This document shows, piece after piece, positions 21,741 through 33,395 of a DNA stretch of 64,000 bases. The notes under the pieces are model-generated. The model saw only the letters and a program-made list of their open reading frames with translations, was not told where the DNA came from and did not search any database. This DNA is from Rhipicephalus microplus (lineage: Eukaryota; Arthropoda; Arachnida; Ixodida; Ixodidae), in the NCBI RefSeq assembly GCF_043290135.1, contig NC_134700.1, forward strand, positions 78,967,000 to 79,030,999. Reading direction: 5' to 3'. How positions within the stretch are numbered: position 1 is the first letter of the stretch; every line of letters starts with the position of its first letter. Made by a program: the position numbers and the translations under genes.

Positions 21741-22478
21741 CTACATGATTCGAGCGAGTGTTTTGTGTACTCTCTTGGCAGCGGACGTCTGTACCTGGAT
21801 GGAAATGATGTAGTGGTCACTACCAGCGAGTTGACAGGTGTTCTCCCATCTGGCCTGTGCACTATTCTTGTAGTATGCGAGATCGAGTGGCGTGTCCTTA
21901 AGCACGCTCTTTCCTATGCGTGTTGATGACTGCTGCAGGTGATTTAGTAGAGTGAGACAGAGGTCCTGACTTAGTTGCCATTGCTTCTTGCCTCGTTTGT
22001 TTGCCTGCAGGTTGCCCCAGTCAGGGTGCCTGGCGTTGAAATCTCTCATTATAAGTAACTGAGCGCCTCAAGATAGTGATGTGGTTTTCTGGAAGAGCAG
22101 GTTGAAGTCGTTGGCGCGTGCATGGCGTGCAAGTGCCGACGGGATAAAGACTGACCGATGTGAGCGCTTTCTCGGAAGAATTTCTACAACCGTGTGTGGA
22201 ATGTCCGGGAATTCTAAGTTGTGTTGTTTCGCCGTGAAGCTTTTGTGAACGAGCGTTTCTGTATATGGTGATTCTTGGTTGTGCATGTCGGCGAATTGTT
22301 GGAAAGCGATGCAACCCGGGAGTGAGATAGCAGCGGTTGTTTCCTGTAGTGTGATGACGTCTGGAGGCGTTTGGCAATTTGGCAGTTGTGTTTCTTGTAC
22401 GAGTAGCTGCAGGTGGGCTTTCTTTTTACGGAAGCCCCTGCAGTTCCACCGCCATATAGTCAAGTGGGTGCTGGCCAT
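21741..22478 (-). pseudogene. L-B endonuclease (ORF2 N-terminus)
   Basis: ORF2 begins at the ATG at 22478 (MASTHLTIWRWNCRGFRKKK), with DVITLQETTA as the catalytic Glu motif. After a frame change near 22068, RDFNARHPDWG is the GDFN motif with Gly changed to Arg, and LAGSDHYIISI is the SDH motif. The domain matches APE-type LINE endonucleases. The linker to the RT (21399-21740) is also frame-shifted. Confidence 0.86.
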
Positions 22479-24311
22479 GATGTATCAGCTGGAGCATGAC
22501 TTGAGGGAGTTGTGGGTTTGCTGGGCTGGGTGGAAGAGTGAGAGGACACTCTGTGGCGTATGATAGCTGATGCTCTGGCCATGCTTTCTTCAATTACTGC
22601 AAAACTGGTGTCTGTGGCAGTTCTGAGTGCTTCTAATCCAGCTACGGTGTTGCTTACCCTGGCTTGCATATTTGAGAATCATGTCTCTATGTTCGTTAGG
22701 CGTGAGTCTACAGTTGTGAAGGCTTCTAATACGGCGGCGCGAACGGCATCGGCGACCATGGCATGGACTGTCGTGCGGAGAGCTTCAGCAATGGATGCGT
22801 TGATCATTTGAATAATTCTCACCGTCCTGTCCTCTTCGGATTGCAGTGTTTCCGTGAAAGTCATTGCTTTACGTTTGGCTGCTGCGGCTGGTTAGGGCTG
22901 TGCAGTTGAATCATGCACGGACTGGCTGGCCTTTGCCAGTCTGATTTCTAGAGAGCGGTTCTGTGCAAGCAGCGTTCAGATCTGAGCTTGTTGCGTCGCC
23001 ATTTTAAATTTTAACGCACTGATTGTTTGCGTAAGTTCCTTGAAAAGCGGGTCATGCGTCGACGCGCACGATTTAGACGGCTGTGGGTGAGATGATGGAA
23101 GCGGAGACGCTGGGCTTTGGGCCCATGCCGCAATAGTGTTGCTTGTTAATGCTTTTGATAAATTGGCATGCCGAATGTGACTTGATCATCGGGCTCTTGA
23201 ATTAGACCTTGAGTGGGAGGTTGCTTTACCCTGATGAGATCGTGACTTCGATCGGCTGTCTTGTTTTGACGGCGTTTGTGATGTTCCGAGTTTGGGGTAG
23301 TTACACTCGTCCAAGGCAGGTGGGCTATCGTCATTTGAGGTTGGCTGCGTTGCTGGTGACTCGGTTTGTAGCGTCTTTTGTGCTTGTGCAGCATGAAGTG
23401 GTTCAGGCTTTTTGGCGAAGTGGTACTGGCATCTTGAGCTGTTAGTGATGTGTCCTCCTTGACAGATGATATGGCGTGCTTGGCATGTTGGTGGCGTTCC
23501 TTGCGGTGGTGGGTCGTGGTCTTCTCCGCAACGCGGGCAGCGCCGGTGCCTAGGTTGAGGGCACACATCGGAGCAGTGTCCAGTCTTCTGGCAGTTAAAG
23601 CATGCGTGTAATTTGGGATAGAAAGGGTATACTCGGATGAGACATCCATGGTGTAGACGTCATCTAGGTAGGTGGTCCCCGAGCGGCGTTATGAGTAAAT
23701 TCTTCGTTTTTACCATGTGTCTGCCAGCTATTGTTTCGTAGTCAGAGTTGCTTTCTTGAAGGACCTACAGCGTCTGATCATCAGTGGGGAACGTGTGGGC
23801 GTAAAAGCGATGCCTTGTATCACGTTGTCGGGTGGCGGGACGTACATGTGTAGCTTAATCTGCCAGTCTTTTCCGAGAAGGATTGACTGCGTTGGTACGC
23901 GATGGCTCAGTCGGTGGTAGCCACACTAACGGGGAAAATGTTATTCCTTGGGTGTATGCGTATTTGGTCACACTTGGCGGGGCCTAGGTCACACAGAGAT
24001 GCCGCTTTAAGCAGTGCTCTTTGCAAGTCTCCGGGTGATGTGCGCGTGAGGTCGATGGGTGTCTTGAGGCGTCCCACGATGTGGTACGTGTGCGACGGCA
24101 GTCTTGGCAAGGGATGGCGTTTCAGTTCCGGCGGAGGCCCGGGGGTTAGTGGAGTTGTGGGGGCTTTGCTTGCTTGCGCGTTGTTCATATGAGCTTGTTG
24201 CTTCAGAGCCTGGTGACGTTTCGCCTGGGCTCGGAAACCTCGAGGTGGTGTCCAGGAATCGTCTCACCCTTCCTCTAGATAGATTTCGACGCCATCGAGC
24301 TCAATTTCCAT
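22460..24311 (-). pseudogene. L-B ORF1 (gag-like, CCHC)
   Basis: The likely start is the ATG at 24311 (MEIELDGVEIYLEEG), then a stop at 24264. The basic middle part follows in another frame (HIVGRLKTPIDLTRTSPGDL, about 24060). Knuckles read CFNCQKTGHCSDVC (about 23600-23560) and CPRCGEDHDPP. Ser/Arg-rich stretches follow at about 23200, and a helical tail (SIAEALRTTVHAMVADAV, about 22760) reaches the end at 22460. ORF1 proteins of this type bind LINE RNA. At least three frame breaks are visible. Confidence 0.78.
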
Positions 24312-24607
24312 GTTGGCTGCTGTCCCGGCGGCCGCGAGAGTGGCGTCCGGTGGAGCGTCGCTAGCCCTAGGTGTCCAGTGTCGGGGCTTGCCGGCGTGGC
24401 GTGAATAGATGAAAAGCTTACTTGAAAATGGTGACCAATATTTATCAGAAAGTTTTATCCTCGGGACCGGTATGACTTGCGGAAACCAATCATATAAGAA
24501 ACGTTGAGCTATGGGCATGTCTTCATACTGAAGCGTCGGAAAACACCGGATCTCGGTGCAGACGCGTCTGATCGCTTCCAGCGCTCGCCGCGTATCCGTC
24601 CTGCTGG

Positions 24608-24999
24608 AAAGTGATGTAATTTGTAAGGGTGGCACCGCTCCCTGGCTCCTGGAGGGCAACCACTACCAGAAGTGAGTCAAGAGTTGATAGGAAAAGTCGA
24701 AGATGCGCCCGCTTTGTGCGGGACCGAAAGACTCGACAATTCCACTGAACAATGGTAAAAGGGACGGCCGAATTGGTTATTGTCGAAGGAGAGGCAGCGT
24801 TCATCACTGGTCACGTTTTGTAACTCTGTACGATATGCGAGAATTTAGATTGACAGCGGTAGCGCTGGTGTAAATAAAGCCCCACACGTGCGTTGATGGC
24901 GCGATCAATAGTTCACGGCACCAGATTAGCTGCGAAACGATCGTTCAAAGTTGTCGAGTGACATGAACGCAGTGAAACAAGGGTGATTTAGGGGATAGG
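24608..24999 (-). pseudogene. L-A 5' part: endonuclease N-terminus and leader
   Basis: ORF2 start at the ATG at 24807 (MMNAASPSTITNSAVPFTIV), then QWNCRVFRSRTKRAHLRLFL (normally WNCRG) and VVALQEPGSGATLTNYITFQ. Reading stops where the TSD of L-B begins (24607). The stretch 24808-24999 is taken as the L-A leader because the 12-bp repeat follows at 25000. No ORF1 is present, so L-A is either 5'-truncated or never carried one. Confidence 0.82.
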
Positions 25000-25011
25000 A
25001 ACGCTAAACAT

Positions 25012-26014
25012 GCGATTGCTCTCAGCTGGAGCCCATTTTAAAGGGCCACTCACCAGGCTTGACAACTGTGAGCTGACAAGCGCACTGCGTAGACAAGGTG
25101 TTCATGATAACGTCTGCCAAAATTTGCAACGTCACGCGCCGCGGCAATGGGTCAAATTTTGTGATGAACGCTGCTCCCCCTCCCTTCTGCCGGCGCGCGC
25201 CTAGAGAATGAGGGCATGACGTGCGCGCATGAATGGCCCTACGTACACAGCAATGCAGTGACGTTGGTCCTCTACGTAGACGTCTCTGCTCTGACGTTGC
25301 AAAAAGTGGCGCGTGATATGGCGAAAATTATTTAACACGGAATGAATAGTTATTGCAAATTGTGGCTTGAAGAGAATAACAAATCTCCAGATAAATAATG
25401 AAACGCAATAATGGAATGTCAACATCTTTTTTTCCATTTTTCTTGCGTGAATTGCAACGAGATGCGGGGCTAATCTGTCGGTGTTTCGCATGCGTTCGTG
25501 TACCCGTGGTCAGCGCATCGAGCAGACGACCACGGTGGCACGCTCCTATGCGTTCACGCACTCATTGTGCTCATATATTCTACTTAGTCTAAGCCCGCGT
25601 TTCCAGACCATCCCGCAGAAACAGGCAGAAGACAACAAAATAACGATGGTCAACAAAGCAACGCCGCTCGTGTGCTCGAGTGTTGGACTTGTTTGGGCAC
25701 GTCATGCGCACATGACCTCTTGGTCGGATCGCAGGTCGGATGCCTGAGAGGATGAGAAAGAGATTTGGCTTGCGAAGGCTACGCGGAGGAGTGGCAAGGG
25801 TTTCGAGCTCGCCTCCTCTCATCCCCGTTTCGCGTCGCTTCAAAAAACCCATTTTCTCCGCTCGTGATGAACCGATTGAAAAAAATTTTCTGACAAAATG
25901 TTCGTCATTGTACACCCAACAACTTCCACCGTCTAATCAATATTCGGTATGGGGCCTGGTGAGTGGCGCTTTAATTCCAAAGCATTTCTTGGCAAACTTC
26001 GGTGACTTTGAGCG
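25012..26014. other. Intergenic, no supportable gene
   Basis: Moderately GC-rich to about 25300, then mixed. No domain-bearing frame. It may be interspersed repeat sequence of a kind common in ticks, but nothing in this window repeats it, so this stays unproven. Confidence 0.35.
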
Positions 26015-26424
<410 letters not shown>

Positions 26425-26429
26425 GCAGC

Positions 26430-27150
26430 CTACGACTTTTAGCTCTCCTGGCCGTTTCGGTAATGGAATCGATACCCAACTTGGTGTGGCATAACATGAC
26501 TATATGAAGAACATATTCGACTAGTCATAACATGAAAATCATGACATGTATGCCATGATTTTTTTGTAGCTCTTGCGGTGGTTCAAATGGCATGTTGCAA
26601 AACTGGTATGGTATGGCATGATTGCATGCAGAACAAAAGCAACAGACCCTAACATGAAAATTATGACATGCGTGTCATGCAACAACATGACTACATGCCA
26701 CGCACATGATGCGCTCGCGGCCGTTTTGCTAGCGTCACATGTGCCAAATTTGGTATTACAGTACGCGAATGGATGACGAATGTGTGTGACTGGTGCAAAC
26801 ATGTTAATCATGAGATGCGTGTCATGTAATAACATGGCTACACGTTATGGTCATGATGCGCTGATGGCCGTTTCGCTAGCTTCACTTATACCAAATTTGG
26901 TATTACGGGACGTGAATGGATGACGAAGGTATGATACTAGTGCCAACATAATAAACATGAGATGCGTATTCTGTAAGAACATGAATACATGCTACACTCA
27001 TGATGCGCTCTCAGCCGTTTCGCTAGCTTCACATATGCCAAGCTTGGTATTACAGTACGCGAATGGATGACGAAAGTATGTGACCGGGGCAAACAAGATA
27101 ATCATGAGATGCGTGTCTTGCCAGAACATGACTACATGCCGCAGTCAAGG
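26430..27150 (+). repeat. 147-bp satellite, four to five monomers
   Basis: CATGATGCGCT occurs at 26705, 26852 and 26999, giving two exact 147-bp periods. Each unit also carries GGCCGTTTYGCTAGC, CCAAATTTGGTATTAC-like, GCGAATGGATGACGAA and ATCATGAGATGCGTGT-like blocks. Upstream sequence from about 26430 holds more diverged units, and 27121-27150 is the start of a degraded one. A partial unit (GCGGCCGTTTTGCTAGCTCC) recurs at 27539-27575. No coding. Confidence 0.9.
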
Positions 27151-27538
27151 CGCCAATACATTTCGACGTGACGTGGTGCGCGTGCTCGCGGGTGTTCATT
27201 TCGTTGCATCATGCCGGCGTTGCCGCGCCAGGCGCCGGTCCTGCCATATACTCGCAGGTGCACGCCACGCTTCGTTGCTTTGATGCATGCGCGTTCCGGC
27301 GCGTCCGGTATCCCTCCGTCACCAAAAGAGGGAGACGCAGTTTCTGGGTAACACATCGGCGCGAAATGCAGCATGCCGCTTTTCGCGTCGGTTGCCTCCG
27401 GGCCGCGCCGACGGACGCTAGTCGCACCTGGCGTAAGACTATAGAGTGGTCGCGTTTTCCAAACGTAGCGTCGCGGTGCCCAGCGTGCGCGCGCGTCACT
27501 TCTACATTGGAGTATATTGGGCCCTTCATGTGGCACTC
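27151..27538. other. GC-rich segment interrupting the 147-bp satellite
   Basis: About 390 bp of GC-rich, CpG-rich sequence separate the main satellite block from a partial unit at 27539. Frames on both strands (27168-27554 plus, 27132-27569 minus) are open because of composition and show no domain. It may be an insertion or a diverged higher-order part of the array; the junctions are not clean enough to tell. Confidence 0.4.
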
Positions 27539-27636
27539 GCGGCCGTTTTGCTAGCTCCATATACACCAAATTTTAAATGCGAAGGATTTCTTAGTGAACT
27601 TCGACGACTTTGAGCAAATCTATCTATCTAGCCGCT

Positions 27637-28110
27637 TACGTTTGGGTGGTCTCAAGATCACCCCCTTCACTTGGCGTGAACCGAAATTAGCATGGGAGGG
27701 TAACATGCTTTGACGACTATGACACGCTGGTCAAGACATGAATATTGTTACAATCCAGTCGCAATCGTTGTCAAACCCTTCCCGCCAGACAGTGGCACAT
27801 ACCCGCGAGCGAATATGTGCAGCTAATATGCGGGTACGTGCCATAGGGTCTTGACACTTAGTATATACCCAGAAACGACGAGAACACACAGGGGCAAATT
27901 TAACACGTCAGCGTGAAGGGATACCCGACGTCGGTAGCGTCGACACAACAAAGGCATAGAATAAATGTCAGTGTTGAGAAAAACCTTACATAGGCAGCGT
28001 TGACCCCCCAACGAATGCAAATAATAAATTTCAGGGTCCCAGCAGAAATTGAACCTTAGCATTCTGCATGGCAGTCAAGCATTCTATCGCACAGCTACGA
28101 CAGGTCTCGG
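27637..28110 (-). mobile_element. tRNA-headed SINE-like repeat, about 470 bp
   Basis: On the minus strand the head (28110-28030) shows an A-box-like TAGCTGTGCGATAGAA and a B-box-like GGTTCAATTTC, i.e. a pol III promoter of tRNA origin. The body has two ~55-bp direct repeats starting CTGAAATTTATT and CTGACATTTATT. A hairpin (arms TGGCACATACCCGC and GCGGGTACGTGCCA, 27793-27844) follows, and the rest matches 9640-9995. Family name not known to me. Confidence 0.68.
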
Positions 28111-29449
28111 AATTACTGTTCAAATAGACGCTAATCTTCGTGAAACGTCAAGAGTGGTTGCAGTGCTGCATACCCAATGTTCTAAACATTACATATGCAC
28201 TCCTTTGATACGGCCATCACGTCAGGTTAACGTAAATTGTAGTTAATTGCCATGCGCTGATGTTGATTTATGTGGCAGTGTCCAGGACCAGGATATTCGC
28301 GAGTATCAGTGCTTCATATCAGCTTCCGGTGTTGCTAATACCCATGTTCCAGTTGGCATCATTGCGCAAGTGCGAACAACTGGTTATATAAACATCTACA
28401 ACTCTTCAAAATATGTCTTTGCGTGCAACATTTTTACATATATTTAGCGTCATTTGGTGACGTTTCGCTCAATGAAGAAATCGCAACACAGTCACCTTTC
28501 CTCCGCATGTTTCGCGTAACGTCGATTCCCAAGTACGTGGGATCTGCCGAATTTTTTCTCCACTACGACGCGCCCGCGCCAACCTACCATCACTGTCTTA
28601 AGGCTTCCGAAAAATTTCGTGCGGTGGCGCTAGCTGATCTGAAAAGTGCGAACATGTTACTCAACTGAAGTGGATTCAAAAAGGCGATCACAATTTTTCA
28701 GTAAGTTTTAAAAGTGAAGCCTTGTGGCTTGCGCATATTGGACAATTAGTGGCTGTCAAGAACGCCTCCAATATACGCGAATCTATTTGTATTTGGTTAA
28801 AAAGGAAAGGTGCTGCGACCTGCTTAAAGTGGCACTAACGAAGTATTTCCAGCTTATGAGTCCTTCAATCGATTATTCGGTATGCCTAAGAATTTTTTGC
28901 CGGAAAGAATTACGACAGCACTCAATGATATTTTCACTACTGTGGCGTCTTTGTTCCGGCCCACGTCTTGAGAGACGATGCACAAATGGCAATGAGGTCA
29001 ACAAGTGGAGTGTTCTTATCTGCAAACGCCATCATTACCAATGGCTCTCTACACTCTTCATGCTTGACAAGCGTTGCACATCTCCACTGGGTTAACGGAA
29101 CTGCAGTGTCAGTAGTAGTCGCGATAATTTACTAGGAACTGCTTTATTAAATATTTTCTCTCCTCGAAATTCGCGTTACGCAGGAACAAAGTAAAGTTAT
29201 TTTCCTTCATTTCTTCTTTCTCGCAAATGTTAGTTAAAAGGTTATGGTCGATATTTTAAGAATATTAGGCCAGCTGTTTAAGAACTTTCGTAGTCATAAG
29301 GTTTCTCAGATGGGCAAGCAAATTTAGGGGGCCTACACAGGGCAAGTATGGCGGCTTCAATTAGGCTGTTTTAGCGTTAAACTTCAACGTTCGACCACGA
29401 ATTTCAGAAAAGTAATGTAGCGTTGATAGTTGCAAGATTTTCTCTTTAT
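28111..29449. other. Intergenic, no supportable feature
   Basis: Frames at 28423-28668 and 28724-29095 (plus) are short and carry no domain I recognise. No repeats within the window match this stretch. Confidence 0.4.
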
Positions 29450-29603
29450 TACGGGGATCTGCTGGATGGCTTACTGCTCTCCCATAGTTAGTACCCGGTA
29501 CTCCAAATCGTAAAACATTTTTCCAAACACACAGGATTAGCGGGACTGCTCAGTGCTCTCCTATATATGAGTATGAAGTACTCGAAATTGTGAAACATTT
29601 TTT
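29450..29603 (+). repeat. Imperfect tandem duplication, unit about 86 bp
   Basis: GGATCTGCTGGATGG...GTAAAACATTTTTCCAAACACAC (from 29455) and GGATTAGCGGGACTG...GTGAAACATTTTTT (from 29532) align over about 70 bp. The second unit is broken by the 1-kb repeat. Its expected continuation (CTAAACACACAC) appears at 42230-42241 on the far side, which supports an insertion at this T-run. Confidence 0.6.
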
Positions 29604-29894
29604 AGGGGCGAAGCTCCTTGTTTAGAAAAAGTTTATTTACAGCATGTACAGAACACAAAGGCTTCATACCATTCCAGTAACAGGGCACATACACTTCGGC
29701 ACATCTATATTTCACGACTAACATCACTACGTTACAGTGAAGACATTTGCTCTAATATACATGATTATGTTGGCATACATGTACACAAAAATTCAATGTG
29801 ATATCACGATACAGGGGTACAACGATACAATAGGTCCAAATAAAACACAATTTGTAACAAATGAAATCATATATAACAACTCAACGGGCGCTGC

Positions 29895-32800
29895 TTAGCA
29901 CCAAGTCGGTCGAAAAATGAGTTGTATCCTTTCGTGTTCCACCTTGACGAAAGGGCACGACCAATGCCGCAGAAACTCTTGCTCCCCGAGGAAGAAAAGC
30001 TCTTCGGAGAGGAACGCGAGGATCTCTCGTCTCATTCTCCCCAGTATCGGCCACAAAGCACGCCGGCGGCAATTGGCAGCTACGGCCTCACATCGGTTTC
30101 TCCAAAGGCTGAACAGCCCCGCAACTATTAAGAGAGCGGAGAAGCGGCTACGCGGAAATCGGCCGTTGGACACGAAAGTTCGCACACCCTGTCCCCGAAA
30201 ACCAGCATTAACCGCATGCCAAAAAAGGCGGGAAACCACACATTCAAACGTCGCATGTCGATTGATCTCTACCATGACGCAGTTGGGGCAAGTGGAAGTG
30301 CGAACTACCTGCCATCGCTGCAACCGATCTCGCGTGGGGAGCAAGCCCCAGCCCAGCCTCCAGAAAAAGTCTCTGAGATGCCCTGGCAACACTGCGGCAG
30401 TTATTGGTTTCCAAGCGCGGTTCAATACAGATTGACGATGCTGGGGCACCAAGGGCCGTAGAAGGGCGGCCATTGTGTCCACCACTTTAGAGTCGGCCAC
30501 CTCTATCTCTGGGCACGTAGCTTCCAAACGTCGGTGAAATGCCAGAAGGGCTCGATACAAAGGTGGTAATTCAGTTGATTGGGGACCTTTGTTTGTTTGG
30601 CTATCCGGCAAGAAGACACGTAGTGATGGCCCCAGATGGTAGCAAGCCAGTGTCTGAGCGGGCATGTCATCATTGCTTAGTATTCGCAATAGAGTGCGGA
30701 GGCACAATGCAGAAGCCGCGACGGAAACGTCAGGAATGCAAAACCGCCTTGATCTCGCGGTTGAGCTAACGCTGGACGCGATAACAATTCTGTGCCACCA
30801 GACCAAAAAAATGAACTGATGCAGCTTTGCACTTTCCTGCAGACGTGGAGCGGTGGTTTAACAGAATGGCAAAGGTACCGAAATTTTCCTAGGTACACCG
30901 TTTGAGTTAAGTATCGGCGTTCCAAGAGGGGGAATTCGAAGTGCCTGGCTGCTTTGATATCATTTAGAAGAGTTTGTACAACGGATGACCAGATACTATC
31001 CTGTATACCAAATACAGCAAAAGTAACTCCGAGTATTGAAATCTCAGGAGACCACTGTAAAGGCGACGTGATGTTGATACGACCGCGGGGGTTGCCAATG
31101 AAAAAATACTGGCATTTAGAAAAGTTTAACTTTGCACCGGAGATAATACCGAAATCATGGAATGTATCAAGAGCATGCTGCAGCGACTGTTCATTATGTA
31201 CATATAGAGTGATATCATCTGCATATGCAGCGACCTTTACTTGAGTGTTACCGGGTAGAGGTAAGCCACGAATTTGCGGGTGATGTTCAACGACCCTTAA
31301 GAAGGGCTCTAATGCAAGGATAAATAACACTGGGGAGAGCGGACACCCTTGACGGACCCCACGCGTGACTCTAAATGCGTGACATCTCACGGGAATCTAA
31401 GTAAAGGGTACTTTCTAAATTAGTGTACATCGCGTTGATAAGGTCAATGAACTTATCCGGGATTCCGTATGCATGTAAAACATTTAGTATGTAGCTATGT
31501 TCTATGAAATCAAAAGCTTTCTCTTGATCTAATGAAACCAACAGTCCTTGCGCACATCGGCTAATGGTGTATTGAATGATGTCACGCGTTAACCACGTAT
31601 GGGTGTGTATTTCTCGGCCCGGAACAGAACAGACCTGGTGGGGAGCGATTAATATTGCAAGAAATGGACTGATTCGGCGCACCAAAATGTTAGCTAAGAG
31701 CTTGTAATCTACATTGAGCAGGGTAATAGGGCGCCAATCTTCTGGTCGCGTGGACATTGGGTCTTTCTTGGGAACTAGTGTTATACGGCCTTTGTGGAAA
31801 GAAGTTGGAAGTGTAATATCTTGGAAACACTTGCGAATGACGCGTGACATAGTTGGACCAATGATAGGCCAGAACTGTACATAAAACTCTGCAGGGAGTC
31901 CGTCAGGCCCTGGGGCAGATCCCTTTTTCATTGCGTCTAATGCGCCTTTGATTTCGTCATCGGATGGCGGTGATAGGAGGACGTCATTTGACATGTTGGA
32001 ATCATGAGGTAAATCTGTTAGCAGAGGATGCGAAGAAATGGATCCTGGGTAACAGACATTAGCACCAGATTTAGCTATTGACTCAAAGTGTTGAGTGAAT
32101 TCCTGAAAGTCGCGCGTACACGCAGCAGCTGGGGTGATAGAGTTCAGCGAGTGGGCAGGCGAGCCTGGTGGACAAAGCAGAGCTCTGCGTGCATACCTTA
32201 GCACCTCAGGGTGCGCACAGGGTGCACGTCTACAGCGCCAAGCTGCAGCCGAGAGTGAAGAAGCGCGCATAATACGCTGGTACCGTTCAACGAGCTCCTC
32301 TTGCCATGCCCGCATTACAGTGGAAGGACTGGGATCTCGATTGGCAATGCGTATCTTCTGGATTTACAATGACGCATCTTTCGACATACGGGTGCAAAGT
32401 CCTCTGCCCGACGCACTGCAATGATGCCGCCACTGTTCTTTGAGGCGATCCCAATCAGCTACATCGGCCCCAATGAGTGATGCGCGTAACGCTCGGGATA
32501 ATTTCTCTGTAGCCTGAGAGTCCTGGAGGACGCGGCAATCGAGACGCCATGGTCTGTGAACCGTTGGCGTCCCCGCTGGCAGGCGGAGAGAGAACATAAC
32601 CGGCCGATGGTCGCTAATGTATACTGGTGTCGGTGGCAATGACATTACCCCGGTGTCGTGAACGTAGGTAATGAGACCGGGGGATGCATACACGCGATCA
32701 ATTCGGCTGCTCGACGCTGCTCGACGCCAAGTATAGACATAATTACTGCCATGCACACTTTGATGAATGTCACTCAATGCCAATTGCTGCACTAGACGTT

Positions 32801-33308
32801 CGAGTTCTCTGGCATTCCAGTTTGACCGGCCGCGACCCGGACCTCGAACGTCTGCGTGTGAGTCTAAGACACAATTGAAATCCCCTAAAAGTACCACATG
32901 TCGGGAATTTAAAAGAAACGCATCAACAGATTGGAAGAAAGCGTTTGAGTTCTCGCGTGCCGCTGGGGCATACACGGCAACAAATCTTATTCTTAACGAA
33001 ACAAAGGTGCAGTCGAACGCCAGCACGCGTCCGAAGGCATCGAAGGAAACATGATGGTCACGTAAAAGACCTCGGTTAAAAATAACGACTCCGACGCCAG
33101 TCGAATGCGTGCTGGCGTACGAAAAGAAACAATCAATATTGAACGCGCGCTTGAAAGCGAGTACATCAGAAAGCTTGAAAAAATTTGTTTCTTACAGGAA
33201 CAGCAAATCACAGTGCACTGAACGTGCAAAAGCCAATACCTCAGCCTGTTTTTGTGGATTTCGGAAACCTTGAACGTTAAAAGTAATAACTTTTAGAGTA
33301 AGAGCCAT
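29895..33308 (-). pseudogene. D1 ORF2 (endonuclease-RT), four lesions
   Basis: Same domain order as D2 ORF2. Compared with D2, the Gln of FLQETN is TAA (about 33194), a Leu in the linker is TAA (about 32362), two bases are added at about 31385 (just before the TRGVRQGCPLSP motif), and one base is lost at about 30733. Otherwise RT motifs survive: ITLLNVDYKLLAN, SLDQEKAFDFIEH, AAYADDITLYV, plus the C-terminal CPNC zinc motif. D1 keeps RGVRQGCP and SVPGREI where D2 has RRVRQGCP and SVLGREI, so D1 shows the consensus at those sites. Confidence 0.92.
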
Positions 33309-33395
33309 GGGGAAAATGAAAACATAGTATAGAATCACGCAAATGCAGGGGTACCTTTATCAGGTGCGGGAGCCAATGCCCCGCAAGTGGCTGAG

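Larger units (their letters stand above)
17772..24596 (-). mobile_element. LINE L-B, full length, inserted in L-A
   Basis: Minus-strand element of about 5.8 kb once the 1-kb repeat (19026-20022) is removed. Order from the right: 5' leader (24312-24596), ORF1 with CCHC knuckles (from ATG at 24311), ORF2 with endonuclease, RT and RNase H, and a 3' end whose tail is a short (TAC)n run (17772-17785). ORF1 and ORF2 overlap: the ORF2 ATG is at 22478 and the ORF1 stop at about 22460, in different frames. Every domain has stops or frameshifts. It sits between copies of CGTSCTGCTGG. Confidence 0.85.
14278..25011 (-). mobile_element. LINE L-A with nested LINE L-B and 1-kb repeat
   Basis: AACGCTAAACAT occurs exactly at 14278-14289 and 25000-25011 and is read as the TSD of L-A. 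L-A reads on the minus strand. Its 5' part is 24608-24999, and its larger 3' part is 14290-17760. Between them sits L-B, bounded by CGTSCTGCTGG (11 bp, one mismatch) at 17761-17771 and 24597-24607. Both halves of L-A belong to one endonuclease domain, so the split is direct evidence of insertion. Without inserts L-A would be about 3.9 kb. It ends in a (GA)n/(TC)n tract at about 14307-14331. Confidence 0.85.

Noticed and set aside
27132..27569. Overlapping 128- and 145-codon frames on both strands
   Set aside because: CpG-rich composition removes stops; no domain seen and the stretch interrupts a satellite.
28724..29095. 123-codon plus-strand frame as a host gene
   Set aside because: No domain, no related copy, no splice or promoter signals that stand out; treated as intergenic.
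29917..30435. 172-codon plus-strand frame, repeated at 35425-35943
   Set aside because: Antisense shadow of the D1 and D2 ORF2 C-terminus; recurs only because the LINE recurs.
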